A stretch of 64,000 nucleotides of DNA, from assembly GCA_964618975.1 (NCBI GenBank), contig CAZUDI010000017.1, positions 1 through 64,000 on the forward strand, in the 5' to 3' direction. Under the pieces are notes generated by a model. The model made no database searches. It saw only the letters and a list, made by a program, of their open reading frames with translations, and was not told the DNA's origin. Positions 41,529-50,446 of the stretch are shown in pieces. This stretch comes from CAZUDI01 sp964618975. GTDB lineage: Bacteria; Desulfobacterota; Desulfomonilia; UBA1062. Numbering within the stretch: the stretch's first letter is position 1; each line of letters opens with the position of its first letter. The position numbers and the translations under genes were made by a program.

Positions 41529-43349
41529 CTATCCCCCGGCGAGACCCAGCTCGACCAGGCGCCCATCCACGCGCCGGCGGATAAAGGGGCTCATGACGAT
41601 GTCCTCGGGCCAGGGTCGCGCATGGGCGTCGGCAGGCCCCTTGCGCGTGGCATCGATGATGAGGGAGCCCTCCTTGATGAGGATATCCCGTGCCGGATCG
41701 ACGTTATTGAAGACCTTCCAGAGCAGCAGCCCAGCGTCTTCGAGATCGATGTGTCCGTCAAAGAGCACCACCACCCCGCCGAGCCCAAGCCCGGCGAGCC
41801 GATCGGTGAGCTCGCGCGAGGCCCGCGACCCCTTGTCCACGGCCACCAGTATGAGTGGCCGCGCGCAGTAAGTCAGCGCGGTCCTTATGCGCAGGAAGCC
41901 GGGATCCAGAGCCCTGAGACGCTCCTGCAGCCCTATAAGTTCCCGCCCAGCCTCAGCAACCCTGCGCCGCGGCGGCTCACCGGCCAGGCGAACGGTGGCA
42001 TCGATCCCGATCTTGGCCCCGTACAGCGCCTGGGGCGCGGAGTGGTCGAGCACATCCAGCACCCCCGTGGCGAGGCTGAGGTCGGCCTGCAGGTCGAGGG
42101 TATCCAGGAGGTGGGCCATGAGGGCCTCCCCGTCGTTCAGGAGCCGCGCATCGTCCACCAGGACGAGGGCCTTGGCGAAGCTCATCTGCCCCGAGCCCCA
42201 CAGGGCGTGCATGACGCGCTGGGCCTGCGCCGGGTATTCCTTGTCGATGGCCACGACCACGATATTGTGGAAGACCCCCTCCCAGGGCATCCAGTAGTCC
42301 CTGATCTCGGGCAGGACGGTCTTCAGCAGCGGCAGGAAGAGCCGCTCCGTGGCATAGGCCAGGTAGCAGTCCTCCATGGGGGGGCGGCCCACCACGGTGG
42401 CGGCATAGACCGGGCGGCGGCGGTGGGTGAGCGCCGTGACGTGCAGCACCGGGTAGTCATCCTCCAGGGAGTAGTAGCCCGTGTGGTCGCCGAAGGGCCC
42501 CTCCCGGCGCCGTTCGTGCGGGTCGATGTAGCCCTCGATGATGAACTCGGCCTCGGCCGGCACGGCGAGGTCCACGCTGACGCCGGGCACGAGCTCCACG
42601 CCCCGCTCCCGGATGAAGCCCGCCAGCAGCAGCTCGTCGATCCCGCGCGGCAGGGGCGCGGTGGCGGCGTAGGTGACGGCCGGATCGGTGCCGACGGCCA
42701 CCGCCACCGGCATGCGCTCCCCGGCCTTGCGGTAGGCGTGGAACTGGTGGGCGGCATCCTTGTGGATGTGCCAGTGCATGCCCGTGGTGTTGCGGTCATA
42801 GACCTGCATGCGGTACATGCCCACGTTGCGCCGGCCATCATCCAGACTGCGGCTGAAGACCACCGGCAGCGTGACGAAGGGCCCGCCGTCCTGGGGCCAG
42901 CACGTCAGCACCGGCAGACGCCCGAGGTCGACCTGATCGCCGGTGAGGACGACCTCCTGGCAGGGGGCTTTCCGCCTGGATACCTGCCGGGGCAGGTAGC
43001 GCGAGCAGGCCAGGGTCCTCGGCAGAAAGGCGAGCTTCTCGGACAACGAACTGGGGGGCGCCTGGTTGAGGAGGTCCCCCAGCCGTGCGGCCAGCTCGTC
43101 CATGTGCCGGCACCCCAGGGCCAGGGCGAGCCTTTGGTGGCTGCCGAAGGCATTCATGAGCACGGGGAAGTCAGAGCCCTCCACCCGCTCGAAGAGCAGG
43201 GCCTGACCGCCGCCCGGGCGCTTGCACTCGCGGTCGGTGATCTCGGTGATCTCGAGCACGGGCGAAACCGGTGCCGCGATGCGCCGCAGCTGGCCGGTCC
43301 GCTCGAGCACGGCGATGAATTCCCCTAAGTTACGGTAGCTCCTCCTCAT
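41529..43349 (-). CDS. ubiD: UbiD-family prenylated-FMN-dependent decarboxylase
   Basis: A 606-residue decarboxylase. MRRSYRNLGEFIAVLERTGQLRRI is typical. RNVGMYRMQVYDRNTTGMHWHIHKDAAHQF is the conserved cofactor-binding region. The catalytic ERE-type segment EGPFGDHTGYYSLEDDYPVLHVTALTHRRRPVY is present, with Glu and Asp/Arg of the E(x)D network. In quinone pathways UbiD removes the ring carboxylate after prenylation. It is coupled to ubiX by an ATGA overlap, and both follow the UbiA-containing fusion, a menaquinone (futalosine-type) late-step context. Confidence 0.93.
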   Translation of the reverse strand: MRRSYRNLGEFIAVLERTGQLRRIAAPVSPVLEITEITDRECKRPGGGQALLFERVEGSDFPVLMNAFGSHQRLALALGCRHMDELAARLGDLLNQAPPSSLSEKLAFLPRTLACSRYLPRQVSRRKAPCQEVVLTGDQVDLGRLPVLTCWPQDGGPFVTLPVVFSRSLDDGRRNVGMYRMQVYDRNTTGMHWHIHKDAAHQFHAYRKAGERMPVAVAVGTDPAVTYAATAPLPRGIDELLLAGFIRERGVELVPGVSVDLAVPAEAEFIIEGYIDPHERRREGPFGDHTGYYSLEDDYPVLHVTALTHRRRPVYAATVVGRPPMEDCYLAYATERLFLPLLKTVLPEIRDYWMPWEGVFHNIVVVAIDKEYPAQAQRVMHALWGSGQMSFAKALVLVDDARLLNDGEALMAHLLDTLDLQADLSLATGVLDVLDHSAPQALYGAKIGIDATVRLAGEPPRRRVAEAGRELIGLQERLRALDPGFLRIRTALTYCARPLILVAVDKGSRASRELTDRLAGLGLGGVVVLFDGHIDLEDAGLLLWKVFNNVDPARDILIKEGSLIIDATRKGPADAHARPWPEDIVMSPFIRRRVDGRLVELGLAGG

Positions 43350-43951
43350 CCTTCCCCCCAGCGCGCAATCAGGTCGTGGTCGATGGAAAGCTGATCCAGC
43401 ACGCGCGCCACCACGAAATCGACCAGGTCCGCAAGCGACTCGGGGCGGTGATAGAAGCCCGGGGCCGCCGGCAGGACCACCGCCCCGGCCTCGCTGACCG
43501 CGAGCAGGTTCCTCAGGTGGATGCGGCTCAGGGGCGTCTCGCGCGGGACGAGCACCAGGCCCCGGCGCTCCTTGAGCGTGACGTCGGCCGCGCGCTCCAG
43601 CAGCGTCCCGGCGCTGCCGGAAGCCACGGCGGCTAAAGTCTTCATGGAGCAGGGCACGATCACCATGCCGTCATGCCGGTACGAACCGCTGGCCGGCCCG
43701 GCGAAGAGGTCGTCGTTGTCCTGCCACACCAGGCGCCCCGGGCCGGCAGAAGCCCCCTTTTCGACCAGGGCCACGAGTTCCTCCCCGGTTTCGTGCATAA
43801 CGATCCGGGCCCCCATGGCACTGGCGATGAGGGTGACCTCGTGCCCGCCCTGGAGCAGCACCTCGATCAGCCGCAGGGCGTAGCAGGCCCCCGAGGCCCC
43901 CGTAACTCCCACAATGATGCGCTTTTTATTGACTCCGTCCGTTATCATCAT
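43346..43951 (-). CDS. ubiX: Flavin prenyltransferase UbiX
   Basis: A 201-residue enzyme that transfers a dimethylallyl group to FMN, making the prenylated FMN used by UbiD. KRIIVGVTGASGACYALRLIEVL and the block VIVPCSMKTLAAVASGSAGTLLERAADVTLKERRGLVLVPRETPLSRIHLRNLL are the family signature. ATG at 43951, with GAGGGGGAATC upstream, is used because the longer frame has no support. It overlaps ubiD and follows the permease-UbiA fusion by 85 bases. Confidence 0.95.
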   Translation of the reverse strand: MMITDGVNKKRIIVGVTGASGACYALRLIEVLLQGGHEVTLIASAMGARIVMHETGEELVALVEKGASAGPGRLVWQDNDDLFAGPASGSYRHDGMVIVPCSMKTLAAVASGSAGTLLERAADVTLKERRGLVLVPRETPLSRIHLRNLLAVSEAGAVVLPAAPGFYHRPESLADLVDFVVARVLDQLSIDHDLIARWGEG

Positions 43952-44036
43952 CCTGATTCCCCCTCTGCCCGCGCACCTGTCGCGGGAGAGCCTGCGGCGT
44001 CGCAGGCGACGGTTGAGATGTCCCCGAGGCGCACCC

Positions 44037-45674
44037 TCACCACCCCCGACCCAGCTCGCCCAGGAGCACGGCCATAAACACCATGACCGAGACCACGCTG
44101 TTGACATGGAAGAAGGCGAGGTTGACCCGGCTCAGGTCTTCGGGGTGTACCAGGCGGTGTTCGAGGAAGAAGAGCGCCGCGATGACCATCACTCCCACCA
44201 GGTAGACCGGGTGCAACGCAAAGAACCAGAAGAGGCTCAGCAGGCAGGCGAGGCTGATGACATGCAGCCAGCTCGAGATGGCCAGCGCCTTCTTGACCCC
44301 GAAACGGGCCGGGATGGAATACAGGCCCGCCTGGCGGTCGAACTCGATATCCTGGCAGGCGTACAGGATATCGAAGCCCGCGATATAGGTCAAAAGGGCC
44401 AGACACAGCATGAGGATGCGCCCCGAAAAGGCCCCCGCCACCGCGATCCAGACCGCCAGGGGCACGAGACCGATGGCCAGCCCGAGCACCAGGTGGGACA
44501 TCCAGGTGAAACGTTTGGTGTACGAATAGGCCAAAAGCAACGCCAGAACCGGAAAGGCGAGCCAGAAGCACATAGGCGAGAGCAGGGCGGCGGCGAAGAC
44601 GAACAGGGCAGTCGAGAGTCCCACGAAGAGGATCGCCTGGCTGCGCGAGATGGTGCCGGCGGGAAGCTCACGCAGGGCCGTGCGCGGATTGCGCGCGTCG
44701 AGGGCGGCATCGGCCAGGCGGTTGAAGCCCATGGCCGCCGAACGGGCCCCCACCATGGCCAGGACGATCCAGAAGACCGTCGCGGGCGTCAGCGGGGTGC
44801 TGCGCCAGACCAGCACCCCGCTCGCAAAGGCGAAAGGCAGGGCGAAGACCGTGTGGCTGAACTTGATCATGCTTAAATAGGTCTTGAGCGTGCCGAACAC
44901 CGGGGAAGACTCCGGGGGCATCTCGCCGGGGAGCTCGCGCCACGGGCAGACCCGGCGCTCGAGCACCCGGAAGAACTCGTAGAGGATCACCCCCAGCAGG
45001 CTCATACCGATAATGCCCGTGAAGATATCCGTATAGGCGCCCCGTCCCCAGGCATCCATGATCAGGTATCCCAGTCCCGAGGTGGTGGCGAAGGACTCGG
45101 CGAAGAACAGCACCGAGATCGAGGTGCCGGCCGAGATCCTGAGCGCGGTGAAGCTGTGCGGCAGGGCCGCCGGCAGCACCACCTCTCTCAGGATGTCCCT
45201 GTTCGTGCCCCCCATGGAGCGCAGGGAATCGAAATACTTGTCGTCGATGGCCCGCACCCCGTCGCGCACGGCCAAAAGGATCTGGAAGAAGAGGATCAGT
45301 GTGATGAGGACAATCTTGGAGAGGTCCCCCAGACCGCAGAGCAGCAGGATCACCGGCAGGAGCACCATCTTGGGGATGGGATAGGTCATGAAAACCAAAG
45401 GCGCCAGGCTCAGATCGAGCCGGGGGCTGAAGCCCATGAGCACGCCGGCCGGAAAGGCCAGCACCCAGGCCAGCACGATGCTCACCCCCACCCGGTAGGC
45501 GCTGATGAGGAAGTCCCCCCAGAAGGCCCGCCCGCGGGCGGCTATGAGGAAGGCCTTCAGCGCCTCCTCCGGCGGGGGCAGCACGGGCGAGTCCATCCCG
45601 AGGCTGGCGAGCTTCCAGATGACCAGCACCACCGCGGCCGTCAGGAGGTAGGCCATGAGACTTGTGCGCTTCAT
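44037..45674 (-). CDS. In-frame fusion of an ABC importer permease and a UbiA-family prenyltransferase
   Basis: A single 545-residue frame. Residues about 1-245 form an SsuC/TauC-type permease (MAYLLTAAVVLVIWKLASLGM, then the ATPase-contacting EAA-type loop SLRSMGGTNRDILREVVLPAALP). A short hydrophilic linker (RRVCPWRELPGEMPPESS) follows. From about residue 260 comes a complete UbiA of the TIGR01475 type: TYLSMIKFSHTVFALPFAFAS, first Asp-rich motif NRLADAALDARNP, second YACQDIEFDRQAG. About six plus eight membrane segments are expected. Both halves keep their key residues. No ribosome site was seen before the UbiA part. It is in the same operon as the transporter ATPase, the binding protein, UbiX and UbiD. 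Confidence 0.88.
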   Translation of the reverse strand: MKRTSLMAYLLTAAVVLVIWKLASLGMDSPVLPPPEEALKAFLIAARGRAFWGDFLISAYRVGVSIVLAWVLAFPAGVLMGFSPRLDLSLAPLVFMTYPIPKMVLLPVILLLCGLGDLSKIVLITLILFFQILLAVRDGVRAIDDKYFDSLRSMGGTNRDILREVVLPAALPHSFTALRISAGTSISVLFFAESFATTSGLGYLIMDAWGRGAYTDIFTGIIGMSLLGVILYEFFRVLERRVCPWRELPGEMPPESSPVFGTLKTYLSMIKFSHTVFALPFAFASGVLVWRSTPLTPATVFWIVLAMVGARSAAMGFNRLADAALDARNPRTALRELPAGTISRSQAILFVGLSTALFVFAAALLSPMCFWLAFPVLALLLAYSYTKRFTWMSHLVLGLAIGLVPLAVWIAVAGAFSGRILMLCLALLTYIAGFDILYACQDIEFDRQAGLYSIPARFGVKKALAISSWLHVISLACLLSLFWFFALHPVYLVGVMVIAALFFLEHRLVHPEDLSRVNLAFFHVNSVVSVMVFMAVLLGELGRGW

Positions 45675-45689
45675 CTTCCCCCTTTAATC

Positions 45690-45768
45690 GCTATGGACCT
45701 AATTCCCCGCCGCTTGCAGCGACGAGCAGGGTTAAGTGCCTGCCCTGGAGTATCATCCCCATGATCCG
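45690..45768 (-). repeat. Dispersed palindromic repeat, copy 9 (inside the operon, tandem with the next)
   Basis: Minus strand: ATCATGGGGATGATACTCC, AGGGCAGGCAC, then CGTCGCTGCAAGCGGCGGGG and AATTAGG. It lies between the ATPase gene and the permease-UbiA gene and is within their shared transcript. Confidence 0.75.
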
Positions 45769-45771
45769 CTA

Positions 45772-45843
45772 CGGGTGGCATCCCCTTGACGCTCACGGCG
45801 GCATGCATGGTAATCCGCTTGCCCTGGGGTTCATATCCATGCT
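45772..45843 (-). repeat. Dispersed palindromic repeat, copy 10 (overlaps the ATPase stop codon)
   Basis: Minus strand: CATGGATATGAACCCC, AGGGCAAGCGG, then a decayed third part with CGCCGTGAGCG and CAAGGGGATG. The stop TGA of the ATPase gene (45831-45833) is the TGA within its ATATGAACCCC start, so the last two codons of that gene come from the element. Confidence 0.7.
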
Positions 45844-46583
45844 TGCTCCACCTGCCGGCGCACTTCCCGGCAGCGGTGGAAATACGCGTCCCTTTCGCGG
45901 AAGGTGCTCTCCCCGGCCCCGGGATTGTCGATCAGGGCCTTGATGCGGCCCGGATGGCAATCCATCACCATGATGGTGCCACCCAAGAAGACGGCCTCCT
46001 CGATGCTGTGCGTGACGATGATCAGGGTGAGCCCGTGGGCACGCCAGAGCCCCATCAGGAGCGCCTGCAGGCGCTCGCGGGTGAGAGTGTCGAGCGCCGA
46101 GAAGGGCTCGTCCATGAGCAGGATCTCGGGCCGGGTGGCCAGGGCCCGGGCAATGGCCACGCGCTGCTTTTCCCCGCCGCTCAGGCGGGCCGGAAAGGTA
46201 TCGCGGTGATGGGTCAGCCCCAGCTGGGCGAGCAGGGCCGCCGCCCGCGCCTCGCGCTCTTCCGCTGCCAGGCGGCGGATCTTCATCCCCAGGCAGACAT
46301 TCTGCCAGACCGTCTTCCAGGGTAACAGACCGTAGTCCTGCAGGATGAAAGCGGTGTTCACCGCACTGCCCCCGGAAGCGCTCGCACGGCGGCCCCCGAT
46401 GGTGATCACGCCCGCACTGGGCTGGCTGAGGCCTGCCAGCAGGTAGAGCAGGGTGGTCTTGCCGCAGCCCGAGGGCCCGATCACGGCCAGGGAGGCGCCC
46501 CTGTCCACCGTAAAGCTCACATCTTCGAGGACCGTGAGCTCTCCCGCCTCAAAGGTTTTGGTCAGTCCATCGACCCGGATCAC
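45831..46583 (-). CDS. ABC transporter ATPase (nitrate/sulfonate/taurine type)
   Basis: A 250-residue ATPase. Walker A is GPSGCGKTTLL, the Q loop AFILQDYGLLPWKTV is typical of this subfamily, the signature is LSGGEKQRVAIARAL, Walker B is ILLMDEPFSALD, and the switch His is in VTHSIEEAV. It powers the importer whose permease is fused to UbiA. The binding protein gene lies 10 bases upstream. Its C-terminus (RQVEQAWI) runs into the repeat. Confidence 0.94.
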   Translation of the reverse strand: MIRVDGLTKTFEAGELTVLEDVSFTVDRGASLAVIGPSGCGKTTLLYLLAGLSQPSAGVITIGGRRASASGGSAVNTAFILQDYGLLPWKTVWQNVCLGMKIRRLAAEEREARAAALLAQLGLTHHRDTFPARLSGGEKQRVAIARALATRPEILLMDEPFSALDTLTRERLQALLMGLWRAHGLTLIIVTHSIEEAVFLGGTIMVMDCHPGRIKALIDNPGAGESTFRERDAYFHRCREVRRQVEQAWI

Positions 46584-46593
46584 GATGACGTGT

Positions 46594-47523
46594 TTATTCC
46601 TTCCCTATCAGGCGCGCGTAGGTCCCGGTAGAGGGCACGAGCCCCTTATCATAGAGCCAGGTCTCCACCGCCACCACGGCCGCCGGCGCAGGCGGCCCCG
46701 GCGCAGGGAAGGGCGGCAGGCGGTAGGTCGCCTTTAGTTCCCGGGGGAAGCGGGTCCTCTCGGCCAGCAGATTCAGGTAGTCTTCCGGATGCGCGTTGAT
46801 CAGGGCCACGCTCCTTCGGTAGGCCTTCAGGAAGCGCGCATAGGCTCCGGGATGCTGCTTGAGGAAAGACCCCTTGACGGCCAGGATGGTGGCCGTGGTG
46901 TCCAGGCCGCGGTCGTCGGCGACCACGTGCGCCCCGCCGGTGACGGCCTTGGTCGCCAGCGGATCGGGCAGGAGCGCCAGTTCGATGGTGCCCTGCATGA
47001 GCATCTGCAGTCGGATGGGGATGGCCTTGACCTCGAGCCGCCGGACTGAGGCCGGAGCGAGCCCTCCCCGGGCCAGGATGGCGTCGAGGAAATACTCGAT
47101 GATGCTGGCGCTCGAGACGGCCACCGGGGTGTCCCCGATCTCGGCGAGGGTGCGGATCGACGAATTTGGGGCCGAGAGCACAGCGAACATGGGCTGCTGC
47201 TCACAGGTGTGGTAGGCCTCCGTCAAGACCTTCAGGTCCTGGCCCTGGGCGTTGAGCAGCAGCGTGATGACCAGATCGGCGAAGAAGCCGTCGATGCGTC
47301 CGCTGGTGAGAGCGGCATCGCGTTCGAGGGCGCTGGTGAAGCTGATGAGCTCGAGATCGAGTCCCTCTTCGGCAAAGAGCCCCTTCTCCTGGGCCACGAT
47401 CAAAGGCAGGGTGTCGATCACCGGCAGGATGCCCATTCGGAGCCCGGGCCGGTCCTGGGCGGACGCGGCAAGGGGCACGAGCAAAACCAAGGCAAGGGCC
47501 ATTCCACAAACACATTTTCTCAT
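46594..47523 (-). CDS. Periplasmic binding protein of the NMT1/SsuA/TauA type
   Basis: About 309 residues with a Sec signal (MRKCVCGMALALVLLVPLAASA). The mature part is type II binding-protein fold: LRMGILPVIDTLPLIVAQEKGLFAEEGLDLELISFTSALERDAALTSGRIDGFFAD. It has no cation or amino acid signature. The family binds sulfonates, nitrate, thiamine precursors, aromatic acids and others. MqnA and MqnD share the same general fold. The first gene of the operon; ATG at 47523 with GGAG 8 bases upstream. Confidence 0.9.
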   Translation of the reverse strand: MRKCVCGMALALVLLVPLAASAQDRPGLRMGILPVIDTLPLIVAQEKGLFAEEGLDLELISFTSALERDAALTSGRIDGFFADLVITLLLNAQGQDLKVLTEAYHTCEQQPMFAVLSAPNSSIRTLAEIGDTPVAVSSASIIEYFLDAILARGGLAPASVRRLEVKAIPIRLQMLMQGTIELALLPDPLATKAVTGGAHVVADDRGLDTTATILAVKGSFLKQHPGAYARFLKAYRRSVALINAHPEDYLNLLAERTRFPRELKATYRLPPFPAPGPPAPAAVVAVETWLYDKGLVPSTGTYARLIGKE

Positions 47524-47708
47524 CGCATGCACTCCGGATGCCGTGTTTGGGGAAAACATACGGAGAGGCCCTTGGGCTTGTCAAGGAATATTCCAGTCAC
47601 ACCCCGGGAGCCGTCGAGGACCCGGCCCCTGGCTCCTCGTATGCCGTCCCGATTTTTCTGGGCAGTCACCTGCCTTTCTCTCCGAAAAACCGAGCGGTCT
47701 GGCCTTGA

Positions 47709-47785
47709 ATGATGGGGATGAACCCCAGGGCAAGCCCAAGCCCCTCCTTGCCTCTGCAAACGATAAGAGGACGTCCCCATTAAAC
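47709..47785 (+). repeat. Dispersed palindromic repeat, copy 11
   Basis: TGATGGGGATGAACCCC, AGGGCAAGCCC, then GCCTCTGCAAACGATAAGAGG and ACGTCCCCATTAAAC. First two palindromes well kept; the third is replaced by CCTCTgcaaacgataAGAGG, still a hairpin. Compensatory-looking change. Confidence 0.75.
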
Positions 47786-47934
47786 CTTCCCTGGCGCATG
47801 ACCTTCATCGGGGCCGGATTCCGCAGGCACTTCAATTGCACGATCGTGTAACAGAACCACCGAAACAGACCGGGATACCCGCGACGCCCACTCACGCCCT
47901 GAAAGACTCCCTCGATTCTTCCGGCAACAAGGGG

Positions 47935-47979
47935 TTGACAAGCGGGGTAGTCGGGTGTAAATAATTATTGGTCGGACCA
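47935..47979 (+). promoter_or_regulatory. GntR-glpD promoter with FadR-type operator
   Basis: TTGACA (47935-47940), 17-base spacer, TAAATA (47958-47963). The operator TGGTCGGACCA (47969-47979) is a perfect palindrome fitting the FadR-subfamily pattern TNGTNNNACNA, and lies on the predicted start site, so the regulator probably represses its own operon. Confidence 0.7.
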
Positions 47980-48012
47980 CCGAACCATCGTACCAAACAG
48001 GAGGTTGCCCCA

Positions 48013-48747
48013 ATGACCGCCAAAATCAGCCTCAAAAGGCCCTTGAATCGCAGCCGACTCTATCAGGAGATCGAGGAGGTCCTCATGCGCGACATCCTCG
48101 ACGGCCGGATCGCGCCCGGGGAAAAGCTCCCCACGGAGCGCGCCCTTGCGCACGATCTGGATGTGAACCGCTCCACGGTGCGCGCCGCGCTGGCCAGGCT
48201 CGAGGGGCTCGACCTGATCGAGATCCGCCACGGTGACGGGGCCTACGTGCGCGACTTTCTCGAGAGCGGCAATCTCGACCTGCTGCGCTATCTGCTCCTG
48301 AGGGGCAAGGGCTTCGACGCCGGGGTCCTGGGGGGCATGCTGGAGGTGCGGCGCATTGTGGTGCCCGAGATGGCCGCCCGCGCCGCCCTCCACCGCAGCG
48401 AAGCGCACCTCAAGGAGCTCAAGGAGGCCGTATCCGGCCTTCCCGGTCTGAGCATGCTGGAGCGCGACATCCTGGTGCATCACCTCATCGCCAAGGCCAG
48501 CGGCAACATCCTCTATCTGATCCTGCTCAATTTCTTCAACAAGTTCATGCGCGAATTCGGGTTCCTCTACTTCGAGGATCCCCGGAACGTCCAGCGCTCC
48601 GAAACCTTCCACCGCGACATCTACCAAGCCCTGGCCGAGCGCCGTCCCGAGGAGGCCCGCCGGATCATGGCCGAGGTCCTCGGCTATGCCGAGGAGGCCA
48701 TCCGGGACTACCTCGACCAATCCGCACCGAAAGGAGAACCGGCATGA
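48013..48747 (+). CDS. GntR-family regulator, FadR subfamily
   Basis: A 244-residue regulator. The winged helix-turn-helix is SRLYQEIEEVLMRDILDGRIAPGEKLPTERALAHDLDVNRSTVRAALARLEGLDLIEIRHGDGAYV. The C-terminal domain is all-helical (FCD/FadR-like) with LEVRRIVVPEMAARAAL and a possible metal site (HHLIAKASGN). An 11-base FadR-type palindrome lies 34 bases before its start. Its stop overlaps glpD, so it likely controls glycerol-3-phosphate or lipid genes. Confidence 0.9.
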   Translation: MTAKISLKRPLNRSRLYQEIEEVLMRDILDGRIAPGEKLPTERALAHDLDVNRSTVRAALARLEGLDLIEIRHGDGAYVRDFLESGNLDLLRYLLLRGKGFDAGVLGGMLEVRRIVVPEMAARAALHRSEAHLKELKEAVSGLPGLSMLERDILVHHLIAKASGNILYLILLNFFNKFMREFGFLYFEDPRNVQRSETFHRDIYQALAERRPEEARRIMAEVLGYAEEAIRDYLDQSAPKGEPA

Positions 48748-50390
48748 AGAGATTTATCGAGACCTACGACGGCAAACCCTTCGATGTGCTCATCATCGGC
48801 GGCGGCATCACCGGGGCGGCCCTGGCCTACGATGCGGCCAGCCGAGGCCTCAGGGTGGCCCTGCTGGAAAAGCGGGACTTTTCCTGGGCCACCTCGGCGG
48901 TTACCTCCAAGCTGATCCACGGCGGGGTGCGCTACCTGGCCAACCTCGAGTTCAACCTCGTGCGGGAGTCGCTCCGGGAGCGCACGATCCTGGAAAACAT
49001 CGCCCCCAACTTCGTGGCCCCCATGCCCATGCTCTTCACCCACTCCCGGGGCTCGCTGATGAACAACAAATGGGTGGTCAAGTGCGGGCTCGTCCTCTAC
49101 GACCTGCTCTCGTATGACCGCAACCGCGTCTGGGACTGCAGCAAGACCATCCCGCCGCACAAGACCCTCGGCCCGCAGCAGGTGCTCAGGATGCAGCCGC
49201 TCGTACGCGAGGCCGGGCTGACCGGGGCCTCGCTCTTCCACGACTGCACGAGTGTCTTCCCCGAGCGCCTGACCCTGGCCTTCATCAAGTCGGCCGTGCG
49301 TTACGGGGCCCAGGTGGCCAACTACGCCCGGGTGGAGGCGTTCCTCTTCGACGAGGGGCGGCGCATCCAAGGGGTCCGGGCCCGCGATCTGCTCAGCGAC
49401 CGCACCCATGAGATCACCTCCCGCATCACCATCAACTGCGGCGGTCCCTGGGCCGACCTCATCCTCGGCCTGGCCCGCGGCGAGGCCGAGGACAAACAGC
49501 TGCGCCGCTCCGAAGGGATCCATCTCATCACCCGCCGCCGGCTGGTCCAGGAAGGCTCGGTGGTGGGGTCCATGACGCCCAAGGGGCGTCACTTCTTTCT
49601 CATCCCCTGGCGCGGCCACACCCTCATCGGCACCACCGACAAGGAATACATCGGCGATCCGGACGACTATCGTGTCACCAAAGAGAGCATCCTGGAGCTC
49701 ATCGACGAGGTCAACGCCTCCTACGGCGCGGGCGACCTCAGCTACGAGGACATCCAGTACGTCTACGGGGGGCTCAGGCCCCTGGTGGAGGACCAGACCG
49801 AGGAGACCTATACCTCCTCGCGCCGCTACGAGATCTACGACAATGCCGCCGACGGGCTGGACGGCCTCATCACGGTCGAAGGCGGCAAGTACACCACCAG
49901 CCGCAACCTGGCCGAGAAGGTCATGGACCTCGTCTGGAACAAGTTGGAAGACGTGCCCATGGGGCATACGATCACCGACCGCACCTACCTGGCCGGCTGC
50001 GAAATCCGCGATCTGCGGGCCTTCCTCGAGACCCTTAAGCACGACAACCCGGATTTCGAAGCGAACACCCTGGAGTATCTGGGGCGTAATTACGGCACCG
50101 AGTATGCGCGCATCCTCGCGCTCGCCCGCGCGGATCAGAACCTGGCCCAGGTCGTGAGCCACGACGGCGAAATCCTGGCCGAGGCGCTCTATGCCATGCG
50201 CCACGAGATGGCCCGCAGCCTGAGCGACATCGTCCTGCGGAGAACCGGTATCGCCACCCTGGGCAACCCCGGCGAGGAGACCCTGCGCACGGTGGCCGAG
50301 CTCGCCGCCGGCGAGCTCGGCTGGGACAGCGCCCGCAAAAAACGCGAGCTGGCCGCAACCGTGGATCTCTTGAGTGTCCCCGCGGCCTAG
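48744..50390 (+). CDS. glpD: FAD-dependent glycerol-3-phosphate dehydrogenase
   Basis: A 548-residue flavoprotein that oxidises glycerol 3-phosphate to dihydroxyacetone phosphate and passes electrons to quinone. FAD motif FDVLIIGGGITGAALAYDAASRGLRVALLEKRDFSWATS, then SKLIHGGVRYL, and C-terminal VEGGKYTTSRNLAEKVMD. It starts within the GntR gene stop (ATGA). The next gene encodes a flavoprotein that would use acyl-dihydroxyacetone phosphate. Confidence 0.93.
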   Translation: MKRFIETYDGKPFDVLIIGGGITGAALAYDAASRGLRVALLEKRDFSWATSAVTSKLIHGGVRYLANLEFNLVRESLRERTILENIAPNFVAPMPMLFTHSRGSLMNNKWVVKCGLVLYDLLSYDRNRVWDCSKTIPPHKTLGPQQVLRMQPLVREAGLTGASLFHDCTSVFPERLTLAFIKSAVRYGAQVANYARVEAFLFDEGRRIQGVRARDLLSDRTHEITSRITINCGGPWADLILGLARGEAEDKQLRRSEGIHLITRRRLVQEGSVVGSMTPKGRHFFLIPWRGHTLIGTTDKEYIGDPDDYRVTKESILELIDEVNASYGAGDLSYEDIQYVYGGLRPLVEDQTEETYTSSRRYEIYDNAADGLDGLITVEGGKYTTSRNLAEKVMDLVWNKLEDVPMGHTITDRTYLAGCEIRDLRAFLETLKHDNPDFEANTLEYLGRNYGTEYARILALARADQNLAQVVSHDGEILAEALYAMRHEMARSLSDIVLRRTGIATLGNPGEETLRTVAELAAGELGWDSARKKRELAATVDLLSVPAA

Positions 50391-50446
50391 GCCGCAGAGC
50401 GCCGGGCAGAGAGGCCCCCGGCACCGCGTATAAAAAGGAGGAGTGT

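Larger units (their letters stand above)
47524..48012. other. Intergenic, 489 bp, between divergent operons
   Basis: Contains repeat copy 11 (47709-47785) and, at its right end, the GntR promoter with operator. The promoter of the transporter-quinone operon should be here but no clear match was found. Confidence 0.5.
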
